The notes: generated by a model not told the origin, from the letters alone. Shown: positions 17,604-26,989, counted from the first letter of the stretch. The stretch is DNA of 64,000 nt from Methylobacterium sp. J-077 (GCF_022829365.1 NZ_JAKSYJ010000121.1:1-64000); one strand, 5' to 3'. Made by a program: numbers and translations.

Positions 17604-19127
17604 ATGGGGAAGTACACGCGATGGGCGGCGCTCGCATTGTGCGCCGCGACACTCTCGGCGGGCGTCAGCCCGGCCGAGGCTCAAGACCCTAATGCTCCGG
17701 ACGGGGGACCGTCCCTGGTGAACCCGGGTCCGAAGGCGAGTCCGGCGGCGAAGGCCCAGTACCGCGCGAACCGGGCTCGGCGGCGGACCGTGCGCTCGGC
17801 GCGGAGCTTTGCCGGCGCCGACAGCGCGGCGGCGGCGGCCGACGTGCAGGGCAGCAGCGCGACGGCGCCGGGCCTGCCGCCGGGCACCCTCGACCTCGGC
17901 AACGGGATCAGCATGATCCTGAACTACACCGGCGAATTCGCCGCCAACCCGTCCGGCGGCATCCGCCAGGGGTCGGATTACACCGGCCAGATCGTGTTCG
18001 GCCTCGATGCCGATCTCGGCCGTCTCGCCGGGATCGATGGCGGCGCGGTGCACACGCTCGTCACCCAGCGCCACGGCCGCAGCCTGTCGCAGGACTATAT
18101 CGGCAACAACACCAGCGTGCAGGAGGTCTACGGCGGCGGTCAGACCGCGCATCTCACGCTGCTGTCCTACGAGCAGAAGCTGCTCGACAACCGCCTGGAC
18201 GTCGAGGTCGGCCGCCTCCTGGCCAACCCGCCGTTCCTGGCCTCGCCGCTTTACTGCAACTTCCAGAACAACGACATCTGCGGCGCACCGAAATCCGCGT
18301 TCAAGCTGACGAACTTCACCTATTGGCCGATCGCGAGCTGGGGCGGCCACGCCAAGGCCTGGGTCACCGACAAGGTGTTCGTGCATGCCGGCGTCTACGA
18401 GGTGAATCCTCGCAACCAGCAGGACGACCGGAACGGCATCGACTGGTCGATCAACGGTGCCACCGGCGTGGTGATCCCGGTGGAAGTCGGCTACTCGACC
18501 AACTTCGGCAACGATCCGCTGCCACGCAACTACGGCATCGGCGCGATCATCGACCAGTCCGACTATAAGGATCCGATCTACGACGTACGCGGGAGGCCTT
18601 ATCTGTTCAGCGGTCTCGATCAGCTGACCCGGTTCGGCCGGTCGGCGATCTATGCCCGGTTCGACCAGATGGTTTGGCGTCCGGACCCGACCGGCATCCA
18701 GGGCCTGTCGCTGTTCGGGGTCGCGCTGGGCGCGACCGGCGGGCGGCAGACCCAGGACTTCTTCCTCGAAGGCGGCGCGGTCTTGACCGGCACCTTCCCC
18801 GGCCGGCCCTACGACACCGTCGGCATCGGGTTCGGGATGGAGAAGCTCTCCACCCTCGGTGCGGCCAACATCCGGGCTGCGCGCGCCTTCTACGGGCTGA
18901 GCAGCCGCAACGTCGAGACCCTGCAGACCATCGTGGAGGTGAACTACGGCATCCAGCTCACCCCGGCGGTGCGGCTGATGCCGAACCTGCAATACGTGAT
19001 CGACCCGGACCAGACCCGCTTCCCGTTCCGGCCGAAGCCGATCCCGAACGCCTTCGTCATCGGCGCGAAGCTCTCGGTCGACCTGTTCACCCTGGCCGGT
19101 CTGGCCAAGGGCCCCGGGAGCCTCTGA
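17604..19127 (+). CDS. OprB-family carbohydrate-selective porin
   Basis: A 507-residue outer-membrane beta-barrel. A signal peptide ends VSPAEAQD; a Pro/Ala-rich segment of about 70 residues follows, then the barrel, with GNGISMILNYTGEFAANPSG, YIGNNTSVQEVYGGG and a C-terminal AFVIGAKLSVDLFTLAGLA strand. Aromatic-rich alternating strands (NFTYWPIASWGGHAKAW) fit an OprB porin for monosaccharides. ATG 17604 is preceded by AAGGGGGAG. It is the last gene of the rightward unit and completes the uptake route (porin, periplasmic mutarotase, MFS permease). Confidence 0.88.
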   Translation: MGKYTRWAALALCAATLSAGVSPAEAQDPNAPDGGPSLVNPGPKASPAAKAQYRANRARRRTVRSARSFAGADSAAAAADVQGSSATAPGLPPGTLDLGNGISMILNYTGEFAANPSGGIRQGSDYTGQIVFGLDADLGRLAGIDGGAVHTLVTQRHGRSLSQDYIGNNTSVQEVYGGGQTAHLTLLSYEQKLLDNRLDVEVGRLLANPPFLASPLYCNFQNNDICGAPKSAFKLTNFTYWPIASWGGHAKAWVTDKVFVHAGVYEVNPRNQQDDRNGIDWSINGATGVVIPVEVGYSTNFGNDPLPRNYGIGAIIDQSDYKDPIYDVRGRPYLFSGLDQLTRFGRSAIYARFDQMVWRPDPTGIQGLSLFGVALGATGGRQTQDFFLEGGAVLTGTFPGRPYDTVGIGFGMEKLSTLGAANIRAARAFYGLSSRNVETLQTIVEVNYGIQLTPAVRLMPNLQYVIDPDQTRFPFRPKPIPNAFVIGAKLSVDLFTLAGLAKGPGSL

Positions 19128-19150
19128 CACCAAGCCTGTCACGCCACGAC

Positions 19151-19179
19151 CCGCGAACCCGCCCCCGGCGGGCTCGCGG
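19151..19179 (+). terminator. Hairpin after the sugar cluster
   Basis: CCGCGAACCCGCC (19151-19163) and GGCGGGCTCGCGG (19167-19179) pair at 12 of 13 positions around a 3-base loop, 24 bases after the porin stop. No U-tract follows, so it may stabilise the 3' end as much as terminate. The rest of 19180-19515 shows no supported gene. Confidence 0.5.
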
Positions 19180-19515
19180 ACGGGACGGGAACCAGACCGG
19201 CGCGCGCGGAGCATCCGTGCGCGCCGGTCGCGTTTCGGGGGGCGCGATCACGGCCTCGCGCAAGGACTCGCAGGCGAAGGCCGGCGCGGGATCCGGCGCG
19301 GCCGAACAGGTGCGGACCCATCCCGGCAGCGGTGCGAGCTCCATGGTCTGCATCGTCCCGAATGCCGGCACCGGCCTCTCAGGGGAGGTTGCCCGCGAGG
19401 GGCGGGTCCCGGCGTGGAACCGTGCGCCCGGTCGCGGGTTGACTGGCAGATTGTAGCTGTTCTAATTTGCAAGAGAGAACGGCACGCCGCCGAACCGACA
19501 CGGGAGCATCGAGAC

Positions 19516-19716
19516 ATGGCCAGCGCAAACTGCGAGAGCTGCAAGTTCTTCGACGAGCACAAGGGCAATGGCGCGAGCACCCAGGGCGATGCCGGCCTGT
19601 GCCGCTTCAACCCGCCGGTGAGCCAGCCGGCTCCCGAGTCCAAGGGCCTGTGGCCGGTCGTGACGAACAACGACTGGTGCGGTCACTTCACCGCCGAGAT
19701 GACCGCGGCCGAGTAA
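19516..19716 (+). CDS. Small four-cysteine protein (66 aa)
   Basis: A 66-residue protein with NCESCKFFDEH near the start, GLCRFNPPV in the middle and NNDWCGHF near the end. The C-x2-C ... C ... C spacing suggests a zinc- or iron-binding knuckle. No signal peptide or membrane segment. ATG 19516 follows GGGAG by about 9 bases. Similar proteins occur in Rhizobiales, but I know no function. A strong terminator at 19788 closes the transcript, so it is a single-gene unit. Confidence 0.75.
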   Translation: MASANCESCKFFDEHKGNGASTQGDAGLCRFNPPVSQPAPESKGLWPVVTNNDWCGHFTAEMTAAE

Positions 19717-19787
19717 GCCCGGGCGCGCGCATCGCCGATCGGGCGCAGGGCGCGACAGCCAGGCCTTGAGAGCCGTCGGACGATTCA

Positions 19788-19815
19788 GGGCCAGCCGCCA
19801 CGGCTGGCCCTTTTT
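19788..19815 (+). terminator. Intrinsic terminator
   Basis: GGGCCAGCC (19788-19796), loop GCCAC, GGCTGGCCC (19802-19810), then TTTTT. A textbook rho-independent terminator for the four-cysteine gene. Confidence 0.9.
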
Positions 19816-20258
19816 CGTGGCGATAAGCCAGGATCCAGGGTCGGGATGCGAGGGCCGGAGCGTCCCCACGAGTTCGGCAGGGCCGGCGCTCGAGATCGAC
19901 ACGATCCCCGCCGACAGAGCCACCGCCTGAACAGCAACATCGTTCTTCAAATATCTTTCCAAGTAAAACTATATTCCATCCTGTGGCTATGGTGGAGATT
20001 GAACATCCGTCAGAACCGGATCTGCGGGCCCGCCGCGCCGCAATCCGCAAGGCGATCCTCAGGACGGTGAGATGAAATCGCACTCTCAATCGATCATTCT
20101 GAGGAGAACATTTTTCTATTCGGGACGAATTGGGAAAGCCGTTTCATTGACGTTGTGCGGCGCAATCAGCAATTCTAGCAGCCTATTCGGATAACCGGTC
20201 GCGCTTCTGCCGCTCCTCACTGAGCAGGGCGGCCCGGCATTGTCGCAAGGCTTCTGCA
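19816..20258. other. AT-rich intergenic region upstream of the sulfonate operon
   Basis: About 440 bases with no supported gene. Bases 19930-20130 are much poorer in G+C than the flanks. A TTGACG at 20146-20151 could be a -35 element for the sulfonate operon, but no convincing -10 lies at the right distance. This is the natural place for CysB/Cbl-type control; no specific operator was recognised. Confidence 0.45.
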
Positions 20259-20837
20259 ATGACACGACCGAGACTCGTCGGGCTGAGCGCGAACGTTCAG
20301 CGCCCGTCCAAGACCCGCACGCTGGTCGATGCCGTGCTGCACGAAGCCTGCGCCCATGCGGCGTTCGACGCGCGCATCTACGACTTCGTCGATGCCGGCT
20401 CCGGCCTCGGCGCCGCTTGGACCCGGGACCAGCTGCCGCTGCCCGCCCGCCGGGTGCTCGACGCGATCGAGGAGGCGGACGGGCTTGTGGTCGGCTCGCC
20501 GGTCTACAAAGGCGCCTATACCGGCCTGTTCAAGCACCTGTTCGACCTGGTCGATCCGACCGCGCTGGCCGGCAAGCCCGTGGCGATCGTGGCCACCGGC
20601 GGCGGCGCACGCCATGCCCTGGTGGTCGAGCACGCCTTCCGGCCGCTGTTCGGCTTCTTCGGCGCCCTTCAGATCCCGACCGCGGTCTACGCGTCCGACA
20701 CAGATTTCAGCGACGGCGTCCTGACCGAGGCCGGCGTGCGCGCCCGCGCCGCGGAGGCCGGCGGCCAGCTCGCCGCCCTGCTGCTGCACCGGGCGGCGAC
20801 GGCGGCCGGCCCGGCCGAACTCGCCGCCGCCGAGTGA
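20259..20837 (+). CDS. ssuE: NAD(P)H-dependent FMN reductase (SsuE/MsuE type)
   Basis: A 192-residue flavodoxin-fold reductase supplying FMNH2 to the two-component sulfonate monooxygenase. Motifs are LVGLSANVQRPSKTRTLVDA at the phosphate loop, DGLVVGSPVYKGAYTGLFKH and GKPVAIVATGGGARHALVVE, all typical of the SsuE/MsuE group. It is the first gene of a six-gene rightward unit with the transporter and SsuD, which fixes its role. The following gene begins within or just after its stop codon. Confidence 0.88.
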   Translation: MTRPRLVGLSANVQRPSKTRTLVDAVLHEACAHAAFDARIYDFVDAGSGLGAAWTRDQLPLPARRVLDAIEEADGLVVGSPVYKGAYTGLFKHLFDLVDPTALAGKPVAIVATGGGARHALVVEHAFRPLFGFFGALQIPTAVYASDTDFSDGVLTEAGVRARAAEAGGQLAALLLHRAATAAGPAELAAAE

Positions 20838-20845
20838 GCCGCGCC

Positions 20846-21811
20846 ATGCTCGACCGCCGCACCCTGCTGGCCGCGACCCTCTTGGCCGCGCCCTTTGCGG
20901 CCGTCCCGGCCCTGCGGGGCGCCCGGGCGGCCGAGCCCGGCGTGCTGCGCATCGGCTACCAGAAGAACGGCATCCTGGTCGTCGCCAAGCAGCAGGGGAT
21001 CCTCGAGCGGCGCCTGGAGCCTCTCGGCCACACGGTGCGCTGGGTCGAGTTCTCGCTCGGGCCGCCCCTGGTCGAAGCCCTGTCGCTGGACGGGATCGAT
21101 TTCGGCCAGACCGGCGACGCGCCGCCGATCTTCGCCCAGGCGGCGCGCTCCAGCCTGGTCTACGTGGCGGCCCAGGAAGCCGGCGGCTCCGGGGCCGGGA
21201 TCCTGCTGCCCAAGGGCTCGCCCGTGCGCAGCCTCGCCGACCTCAAGGGCAAGCGCGTCGCCTTCGGCAAGGCGACGAGCGCGCACAACCTCACGGTGGC
21301 GGCCCTGGAGAAGGCGGGTCTCAGCTACGCCGATATCGAGCCGGTGCTGCTCGCGCCGGCCGACGCGGCAGCGGCCTTCGCCCGCGGCAGCGTCGACGCC
21401 TGGACGATCTGGGATCCCTATCTCGCCATCGCCGAGGAGGGCGACGGGGTGCGGGTGCTGGCCTTCGCCACCGAGATCACGCCCCAGAACAATTTCTTCC
21501 TGGCGAGCCGGGCCTTCGCGGAGGCCCACGGCCCGGTGCTGGTCGCGGCGATCGACGCGCTGGGCGAGGTCGCTTCCTGGTGCCGCCAGAACCGCGGCGC
21601 GGTCGCCGCGCTCCTGTCGCAGGGCACCGGCGTGCCGCTGCCGGCCACCCGCCGGGCAGTCGATCGCAACGATTACGTGATCGGTCCGATGACCGATCGC
21701 GTCACCGCCGAGCAGCAGGCCATCGCCGACCGGTTCCACGCCCTGAAGCTGATCCCGAAGCCGATCCGCGTCGCCGACGCGGTCTGGACCGCGCCCGCCC
21801 GCAACGGCTGA
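20846..21811 (+). CDS. ssuA: Aliphatic sulfonate ABC transporter, substrate-binding protein 1
   Basis: A 321-residue periplasmic binding protein. The signal peptide MLDRRTLLAATLLAAPFAAV ends near ARAAEPG. The mature part starts VLRIGYQKNGILVVAKQQGI and contains GPPLVEALSLDGIDFGQTGD, ALEKAGLSYADIEPVLLAPA and GSVDAWTIWDPYLA, the standard SsuA/TauA landmarks. A GTG at 20834 overlapping the ssuE stop would add four residues and is possible. It lies directly before a second binding protein. Confidence 0.88.
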   Translation: MLDRRTLLAATLLAAPFAAVPALRGARAAEPGVLRIGYQKNGILVVAKQQGILERRLEPLGHTVRWVEFSLGPPLVEALSLDGIDFGQTGDAPPIFAQAARSSLVYVAAQEAGGSGAGILLPKGSPVRSLADLKGKRVAFGKATSAHNLTVAALEKAGLSYADIEPVLLAPADAAAAFARGSVDAWTIWDPYLAIAEEGDGVRVLAFATEITPQNNFFLASRAFAEAHGPVLVAAIDALGEVASWCRQNRGAVAALLSQGTGVPLPATRRAVDRNDYVIGPMTDRVTAEQQAIADRFHALKLIPKPIRVADAVWTAPARNG

Positions 21812-21815
21812 CATC

Positions 21816-22817
21816 ATGACCGATCGCATCGCCCGCCCCCTTGCGTCCGGGCTCGCCCCGCACCGCCGAGAACTCCTGTCCGCGGGCCTCGGCCTCGCGG
21901 CGGCGAGCATCCTGCGACCGGCCCGGGCCGCGGCCGGCACCGTCCGGGTCGGCTACCAGAAATACGGGGCGCTCGTGCTCCTCAAGGTCCGCGGCACCCT
22001 GGAGCAAGCGCTCCAGCCGCTGGGCACCACGGTGGCGTGGTCGGAATTCCCGTCCGGACCGCCGCTGATGGAGGCCCTGAATGCCGGGGCGGTCGATTTC
22101 GGCACGGCCGGGGAAGCGCCGCCGATCTTCGCGCAGGCCGCGAGCCCGGAGCTGCGCTACGTCGGCACCGAGCCGCCGGCCCCCCGGGGCGAGGCGATCC
22201 TGGTCCCCAAGGACAGCCCGGTGCGCAGCGTCGCCGACCTGCGCGGCCGGACGCTGGCCCTCAACAAGGGCTCGAACGTCCACTTCCTGGTGGTGCGGGC
22301 GTTGGAGCGGGCCGGGCTCCCTTACGACGCGGTGAAGCTTGCGTTCCTGGCTCCGGCCGATGCGAACGCCGCTTTCGTGCGCGGCTCCGTCGATGCCTGG
22401 GCGATCTGGGACCCGTACCTGGCCGCAGCCGAGCGCGCCACCGGCGCCCGGGTGCTGGCGGACGGGCAGGGGATCGCGCCCAATCGCGAGTTCTATCTCT
22501 CGCGCCGTGCTTTCACGGAAGCCAATCCGGCCATCGTCTCGGCCATCCTCGCGGCGATCTCGGACATCGACGCCTGGGCGGAGGGCCACGCCGACACGGT
22601 GGCGACGGAACTCGCACCTGCCATCGGTGTCCCGGCCCCCGTCCTGCGGATCGCCCTTGAGCGCCAGTCCTACGGGGCCGCACCCCTGGATGCCGCGGCG
22701 ATCGCCGACCAGCAGCGTGTGGCCGACGCCTTCCACGACCTCGGCCTGCTGCCGAAGCCGATCCGCGTGGCCGACGCGGTCTGGACACAGCCCGAACGCC
22801 GGGCGGAGACCCGATGA
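21816..22817 (+). CDS. ssuA: Aliphatic sulfonate ABC transporter, substrate-binding protein 2
   Basis: A 333-residue paralogue of the preceding protein, with an RRELLSAGLGLAAASILRPA signal segment that is Tat-like (two Arg) and a mature start GTVRVGYQKYGALVLLKVRG. The same landmarks are present (GPPLMEALNAGAVDFGTAGE, GSVDAWAIWDPYLAAAERAT). The two binding proteins share only part of their sequence, so the duplication is old and they probably recognise different sulfonates. Its stop overlaps the permease ATG by 4 bases (22814-22817). Confidence 0.86.
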   Translation: MTDRIARPLASGLAPHRRELLSAGLGLAAASILRPARAAAGTVRVGYQKYGALVLLKVRGTLEQALQPLGTTVAWSEFPSGPPLMEALNAGAVDFGTAGEAPPIFAQAASPELRYVGTEPPAPRGEAILVPKDSPVRSVADLRGRTLALNKGSNVHFLVVRALERAGLPYDAVKLAFLAPADANAAFVRGSVDAWAIWDPYLAAAERATGARVLADGQGIAPNREFYLSRRAFTEANPAIVSAILAAISDIDAWAEGHADTVATELAPAIGVPAPVLRIALERQSYGAAPLDAAAIADQQRVADAFHDLGLLPKPIRVADAVWTQPERRAETR

Positions 22818-23599
22818 TGCGCCCAACCCCTCTCGGCCGCCTGCGCGACACGGCGCTGCCGTGGCTCCTGCCGGTCGCGATCCTGCTGGGCTGGCAGGCC
22901 GCGGTCTCGGCGGGCCTCGTCTCCAACCGGTTCATGCCGGCGCCGCTCGACGTGGTCCGGGCGGGCTGGGAAGCCGGGCGCACCGGGGAGCTCTGGACCA
23001 ACCTCTGGGTCAGCACCCTGCGGGCGCTGTCGGGCTTCGCGGTCGGCGGCGGCATCGGCTTCGCGCTGGGCCTCGCCAACGGGCTCTCGCGCCTGTCGGA
23101 GCGGCTGACCGACACCTCCGTGCAGATGGTGCGCAACGTGCCCCACCTGTCCCTGATCCCGCTGGTGATCCTGTGGTTCGGCATCGGCGAGGAGGCCAAG
23201 CTGTTCCTGGTGGCGCTCGGCGTGTTCTTCCCGATCTACGCCAACACCCTGCACGGCATCCGCTCGGTGGATCCGGCGCTGGTGGAGATGGGCCGCGTCT
23301 ACGGCATGTCGCGGACCGAGCTGTTCACCAAGGTGGTGCTGCCCGGGGCCCTGCCATCGATCTTCGTCGGCCTGCGCTACGCGCTGGGGATCATGTGGCT
23401 GACGCTGATCGTCGCCGAGACGATCTCCGCCTCCTCGGGGCTCGGCTACATGGCGATGCAGGCCCGTGAGTTCATGCTGGTCGATGTCGTGGTGCTGGCG
23501 ATCCTGATCTACGCGGCGCTCGGCAAGCTTGCCGACGCGCTGACGCGCCGGCTCGAGCGCGCCTGCCTCGCCTGGAACCCCGCCTACAGGAGCGCCTGA
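22814..23599 (+). CDS. ssuC: Aliphatic sulfonate ABC transporter, permease
   Basis: A 261-residue inner-membrane permease with about six helices. The cytoplasmic EAA-type loop is [20 protein letters not shown] followed by [20 protein letters not shown], the contact site for the ATPase. [20 protein letters not shown] is typical of SsuC/TauC. It overlaps the upstream binding-protein gene by 4 bases and the ATPase gene by 1 base, so the transporter is translated as a unit. Confidence 0.92.
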   Translation: MMRPTPLGRLRDTALPWLLPVAILLGWQAAVSAGLVSNRFMPAPLDVVRAGWEAGRTGELWTNLWVSTLRALSGFAVGGGIGFALGLANGLSRLSERLTDTSVQMVRNVPHLSLIPLVILWFGIGEEAKLFLVALGVFFPIYANTLHGIRSVDPALVEMGRVYGMSRTELFTKVVLPGALPSIFVGLRYALGIMWLTLIVAETISASSGLGYMAMQAREFMLVDVVVLAILIYAALGKLADALTRRLERACLAWNPAYRSA

Positions 23600-24459
23600 T
23601 GCTGCTCGACGCCCTTCGCCGGGAGGCCCCGGCCGATCCCGTCCCCGCGATCCGGGCCGCCGCGCCCGCCGCGCCCGCGTCTCCGGCGCGCCAGCCGGCG
23701 GAGGCCGCCAGTCGCGGCATAGCCGTGACGGCCCGCGACCTGCGCAAGAGTTTCGACGGAAACGCCGTCATCGAGGGGCTCGACCTGTACCTGCCGGCCG
23801 GCGGGTTCACCGCCGTGGTCGGGCGCTCGGGCTGCGGCAAGAGCACCCTGCTGCGGCTGATCCTCGGGCTGGAGACGCCCACCGGTGGCCGGGTCGTGCT
23901 CGAAGGGCCTGAGACCGGCCCGCGCCGGAGCGATGCGCCGAAGCGGATCATGTTCCAGGAGCCCCGGCTGCTGCCCTGGGCCCGGGTGGTCGACAACGTC
24001 ACGGTCGGCCTGTCCGGCCACGGTTCCCGGGCCGAGCGCCGGGAGCGGGCGCTGGCGGCGCTCGCCGAGGTCGGCCTGTCCGACAAGGCCGGGCAATGGC
24101 CCGCGACCCTGTCGGGCGGCCAGCGCCAGCGCGTGGCGCTGGCCCGGGCGCTGGTGGGCCGGCCGGGCCTGCTGGCGCTGGACGAGCCCCTCGGCGCCCT
24201 GGATGCACTCACCCGCATCGGCATGCAGGATCTGATCGAGCGGATCTGGCTGGCGCAGGGTTTTACCGCGCTGCTCGTCACCCACGACGTCTCCGAGGCG
24301 GTGGCGCTGGCCGACCGCATCCTGGTGGTCGAGGCCGGCCGCATCGCCCTCGACCTGCGGGTCGACGTGCCGCGCCCGCGCCGGCGCGGGGATCCGGATC
24401 TGGCGCGGCTCGAAGGGCGCATCCTCGACCATCTGCTCGGCGCCGAGCCGAACGTCTGA
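23599..24459 (+). CDS. ssuB: Aliphatic sulfonate ABC transporter, ATPase
   Basis: A 286-residue ATP-binding subunit. Walker [11 protein letters not shown]-loop [17 protein letters not shown], signature [15 protein letters not shown], Walker [17 protein letters not shown] and switch His in [16 protein letters not shown] are all intact. An extra Pro/Ala-rich stretch of about 35 residues precedes the ABC fold, longer than in E. coli SsuB. It shares one base with ssuC. Confidence 0.94.
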   Translation: MLLDALRREAPADPVPAIRAAAPAAPASPARQPAEAASRGIAVTARDLRKSFDGNAVIEGLDLYLPAGGFTAVVGRSGCGKSTLLRLILGLETPTGGRVVLEGPETGPRRSDAPKRIMFQEPRLLPWARVVDNVTVGLSGHGSRAERRERALAALAEVGLSDKAGQWPATLSGGQRQRVALARALVGRPGLLALDEPLGALDALTRIGMQDLIERIWLAQGFTALLVTHDVSEAVALADRILVVEAGRIALDLRVDVPRPRRRGDPDLARLEGRILDHLLGAEPNV

Positions 24460-24575
24460 CACCGGGCCGCCGTTTCCCGGAAGCGGCCGCCTGCCCTAGC
24501 TCTTGGTGATCGCCGGATGCGAGAAGTCGGATCCGGCTTTTCCGCATCCGGCCCATAGCCGCAATGGAGACCCCG

Positions 24576-25751
24576 ATGACCGCAACGCATGACGGGCACG
24601 CCGATGTCCTCTGGTTCCTGCCGACCCATGGCGACGGCCGCTATCTCGGCGCCCAGGAAGGGGCTCGCGCGGTCTCGATCGATTATCTCCGGCAGATCGC
24701 CCAGGGCGCCGACGAGCTCGGCTATTACGGCGTGCTGCTGCCGACCGGGCGCTCCTGCGAGGATTCCTGGATCGTCGCCTCGGCGCTGGCGCCGCTGACC
24801 AAGCGGCTGCGCTTCCTGGTGGCGGTGCGGCCGGGCCTGATGGAGCCGTCCGCGGCGGCGCGCATGACCGCGACCCTCGACCGGATCTCGGACGGGCGCC
24901 TGCTGATCAACGTCGTCACCGGCGGCGATCCGGTGGAGCTGGCCGGCGACGGCGTGTTCCTGTCCCACGACGAGCGCTACGCCGTCACCGACGAGTTCCT
25001 GACGATCTGGCGCGGCCTGCTCTCGGGCGAGACCGTGACTTATCAGGGCCAGCACCTGCGCACCGAGAACGGCCGGGTGATCTTTCCGCCGGTGCAGAAG
25101 CCCTATCCGCCGCTCTATTTCGGCGGCTCCTCGCCGGCCGGGATGGAGGTCGCGGCCGAGCATTGCGACGTCTACCTCACCTGGGGCGAGCCCCCGGCCC
25201 AGGTCGCGGAGAAGATCGCCGCCGCCCGGCAGGCCGCGGAGGCCAAGGGCAAGATCTTCTCCTACGGCATCCGCCTGCACGTGATCGCCCGCGAGACCGA
25301 GGCCGAGGCCTGGGACGCCGCGGAGACGCTGATCTCGAAGCTCGACGACGCCACCATCGCCAAGGCGCAGGAGACCCTGAAGCGGCAGGATTCGGTCGGC
25401 CAGAGCCGGATGATGGCGCTCCACGGCGGCAACCGCGACAAGCTCGTGGTCTCGCCGAACCTCTGGGCCGGGGTCGGGCTGGTGCGCGGCGGCGCAGGCA
25501 CGGCGCTCGTCGGCTCGGCCGATCAGGTCGCCGACCGGATGAAGGAGTATATCGACCTCGGGATCGACCGCTTCATCCTCTCGGGCTACCCGCATCTCGA
25601 GGAGGCCTACCGCTTCGCCGAGCTGGTCTTCCCGAAGCTGCCCCTGCGCGCCACCACGGGCCGGCCGGCGGGCAACGCCCGCAACGACGGCCCGTTCGGC
25701 GAGATCGTCGCCAACGACATCGTGCCCGCCCGCCGCGTCGGCGCGCACTGA
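24576..25751 (+). CDS. ssuD: FMNH2-dependent alkanesulfonate monooxygenase
   Basis: A 391-residue luciferase-fold monooxygenase that cleaves alkanesulfonates to aldehyde and sulfite with FMNH2 from SsuE. Landmarks are [60 protein letters not shown] and [15 protein letters not shown], all diagnostic of SsuD. ATG 24576 has GGAG at 6 bases; ATG 24564 would add four residues but lies on top of that site. It is separated from ssuB by 116 bases, the largest gap in the operon. Confidence 0.94.
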   Translation: MTATHDGHADVLWFLPTHGDGRYLGAQEGARAVSIDYLRQIAQGADELGYYGVLLPTGRSCEDSWIVASALAPLTKRLRFLVAVRPGLMEPSAAARMTATLDRISDGRLLINVVTGGDPVELAGDGVFLSHDERYAVTDEFLTIWRGLLSGETVTYQGQHLRTENGRVIFPPVQKPYPPLYFGGSSPAGMEVAAEHCDVYLTWGEPPAQVAEKIAAARQAAEAKGKIFSYGIRLHVIARETEAEAWDAAETLISKLDDATIAKAQETLKRQDSVGQSRMMALHGGNRDKLVVSPNLWAGVGLVRGGAGTALVGSADQVADRMKEYIDLGIDRFILSGYPHLEEAYRFAELVFPKLPLRATTGRPAGNARNDGPFGEIVANDIVPARRVGAH

Positions 25752-25980
25752 CCGGTTGGACCTTCCTGCCTGGCGGGCGCGAACATCCGCCGGGCATGCG
25801 GTCATCCCGGGAGGGGCCGGGAAAAACCGGGTGCGCTCCCGGACTTCTTGTCGTGGACACATGGCCGGGCTGCACCGTCGCCATCCCGGCGTCATGGTGG
25901 TGCCATCGTTGACGCTCATCCGCCGCGTCCATCACCGCGCGGCCCGTTCGCGCGGTCATTGGTCATCGACAAGGATATCC

Positions 25981-26250
25981 ATGACTTCGACCAAGGCGGT
26001 CCTCCTGACCCTCGGTCTCTGCCTCGGCCCGGCCGCGGCGCTCGCCGAGCAATCCCCGGCCCGCGAGGCGCTCAAGCAGCACTGCACCGGCGACTACATG
26101 GAGTATTGCAGCGCCTACGCGCCCGGCGGCCCGGAGGTCGAGGCCTGCTTCAAGGCCAATCTCAAGAACCTGTCGCCCGGCTGCTCCGCGGCGATCACCG
26201 CCTACAAGCAGGAGAAGAAGGCGACCAAGCGCTTCAGCGAGGCGCGCTGA
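25981..26250 (+). CDS. Small secreted cysteine-containing protein (89 aa)
   Basis: An 89-residue protein with a signal peptide (KAVLLTLGLCLGPAAALAEQ). The mature part has four cysteines (KQHCTGDYMEYCSAYAPGG, VEACFKANLKNLSPGCSAAI) and a Lys-rich tail. The Cys spacing resembles the 'cysteine-rich' periplasmic proteins of Rhizobiales, which may form two disulfides. ATG 25981 follows AAGGAT. It stands alone downstream of the sulfonate operon; the function is unknown. Confidence 0.8.
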   Translation: MTSTKAVLLTLGLCLGPAAALAEQSPAREALKQHCTGDYMEYCSAYAPGGPEVEACFKANLKNLSPGCSAAITAYKQEKKATKRFSEAR

Positions 26251-26400
26251 GGCCGCTGCCGCGCATGAGAATGGTTCGCTGTGCCCCCGGCGATCGTCGA
26301 GCCAGAACCGACGCCGCCATAGGGCCGCAGATCCGATTCCCGATGCGTTCCAGCCGGAATCGATCTCCCGCATAGGGTGTCCGGGTGATCGCTCCGTTTC

Positions 26401-26492
26401 CGTCATTGCGCGCGTAGCGAAGCAACCCAGCGTGGCGCCACATTTGGCGTTGTCGCGCTGCCCTGAGTCACTTCGCTTCGCTCGTGATGACG
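26401..26492. repeat. REP/BIME-like palindromic repeat
   Basis: CGTCATTGCGCGCGTAGCGA at the left is the imperfect inverse of the right arm ending GCTCGTGATGACG, with about 17 of 22 bases pairing. The CGTCATTGCGNGCG-AGCGAAGCAA style is the common extragenic palindrome of Methylobacterium and related genomes. The remainder of the 26251-26857 gap contains no supported gene; bases 26640-26780 are AT-rich and may hold the promoter of the lipoprotein gene. Confidence 0.6.
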
Positions 26493-26857
26493 GCGCGGGT
26501 TACGCTGGCCGAGGCATCTGCCGGACCAGCGCAGCCGTCAGGCCGCCAGTGCCTTCGTGTGTCGGACGCCTCGGGTTGCTTCGGCCGCAAGAAGTTTTTT
26601 TGAACCGCGCTTGCGGCACTCATATCAGCGGCGAATACCTGAACCAATGCAAGCAAAAATTCAAGAATGAGTCGCGAAAAGTCTCTAAAATTTTCTATCT
26701 AAAATCATGATCCGACCAATATAACTTAAATAGTTCTACAGCCATACTTTATAAGCATCATAAAATACCTCGAAACATCACGGGCGTGACATTCCTGCAC
26801 TTTCCGAGCCCGAGCCGTGCATTAGCCTCTGCACTGCCGAAAATCGGAGATTGCCTC

Positions 26858-26989
26858 GTGTCCACTGCCCGTCGTTTCGCAAAGAATCCTCTCGCGCGCG
26901 CTCTGGTTCTGACCCTGCTCGCCGCCAGCGTCGCCGCCTGCGCGACCAAGCCGCCGGCCGAGCCGGTGCCGCTGGTGAAGAAGGGCTGA
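26858..26989 (+). CDS. Very small lipoprotein (43 aa)
   Basis: Starting at GTG 26858 with GGAGA about 8 bases upstream, the product is a 43-residue peptide: a basic N-terminus (STARRFAKN), a hydrophobic segment with a lipobox (LLAASVAAC), then CATKPPAEPVPLVKKG. Cleavage before Cys would leave a lipid-anchored peptide of about 17 residues. Such entericidin- or LptM-like micro-lipoproteins are often missed. An upstream ATG at 26786 is in frame but would bury the signal. Confidence 0.65.
   Translation: MSTARRFAKNPLARALVLTLLAASVAACATKPPAEPVPLVKKG

Noticed and set aside
16524..19214. An 896-codon minus-strand open frame across the 1-dehydrogenase and porin genes
   Set aside because: Complement shadow; the plus strand has a signal peptide, a Rossmann motif and porin features.
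19087..19371. A 94-codon minus-strand frame opposite the porin 3' end
   Set aside because: Arg/Pro-rich, overlaps the porin and a hairpin, no ribosome binding site or conserved feature.
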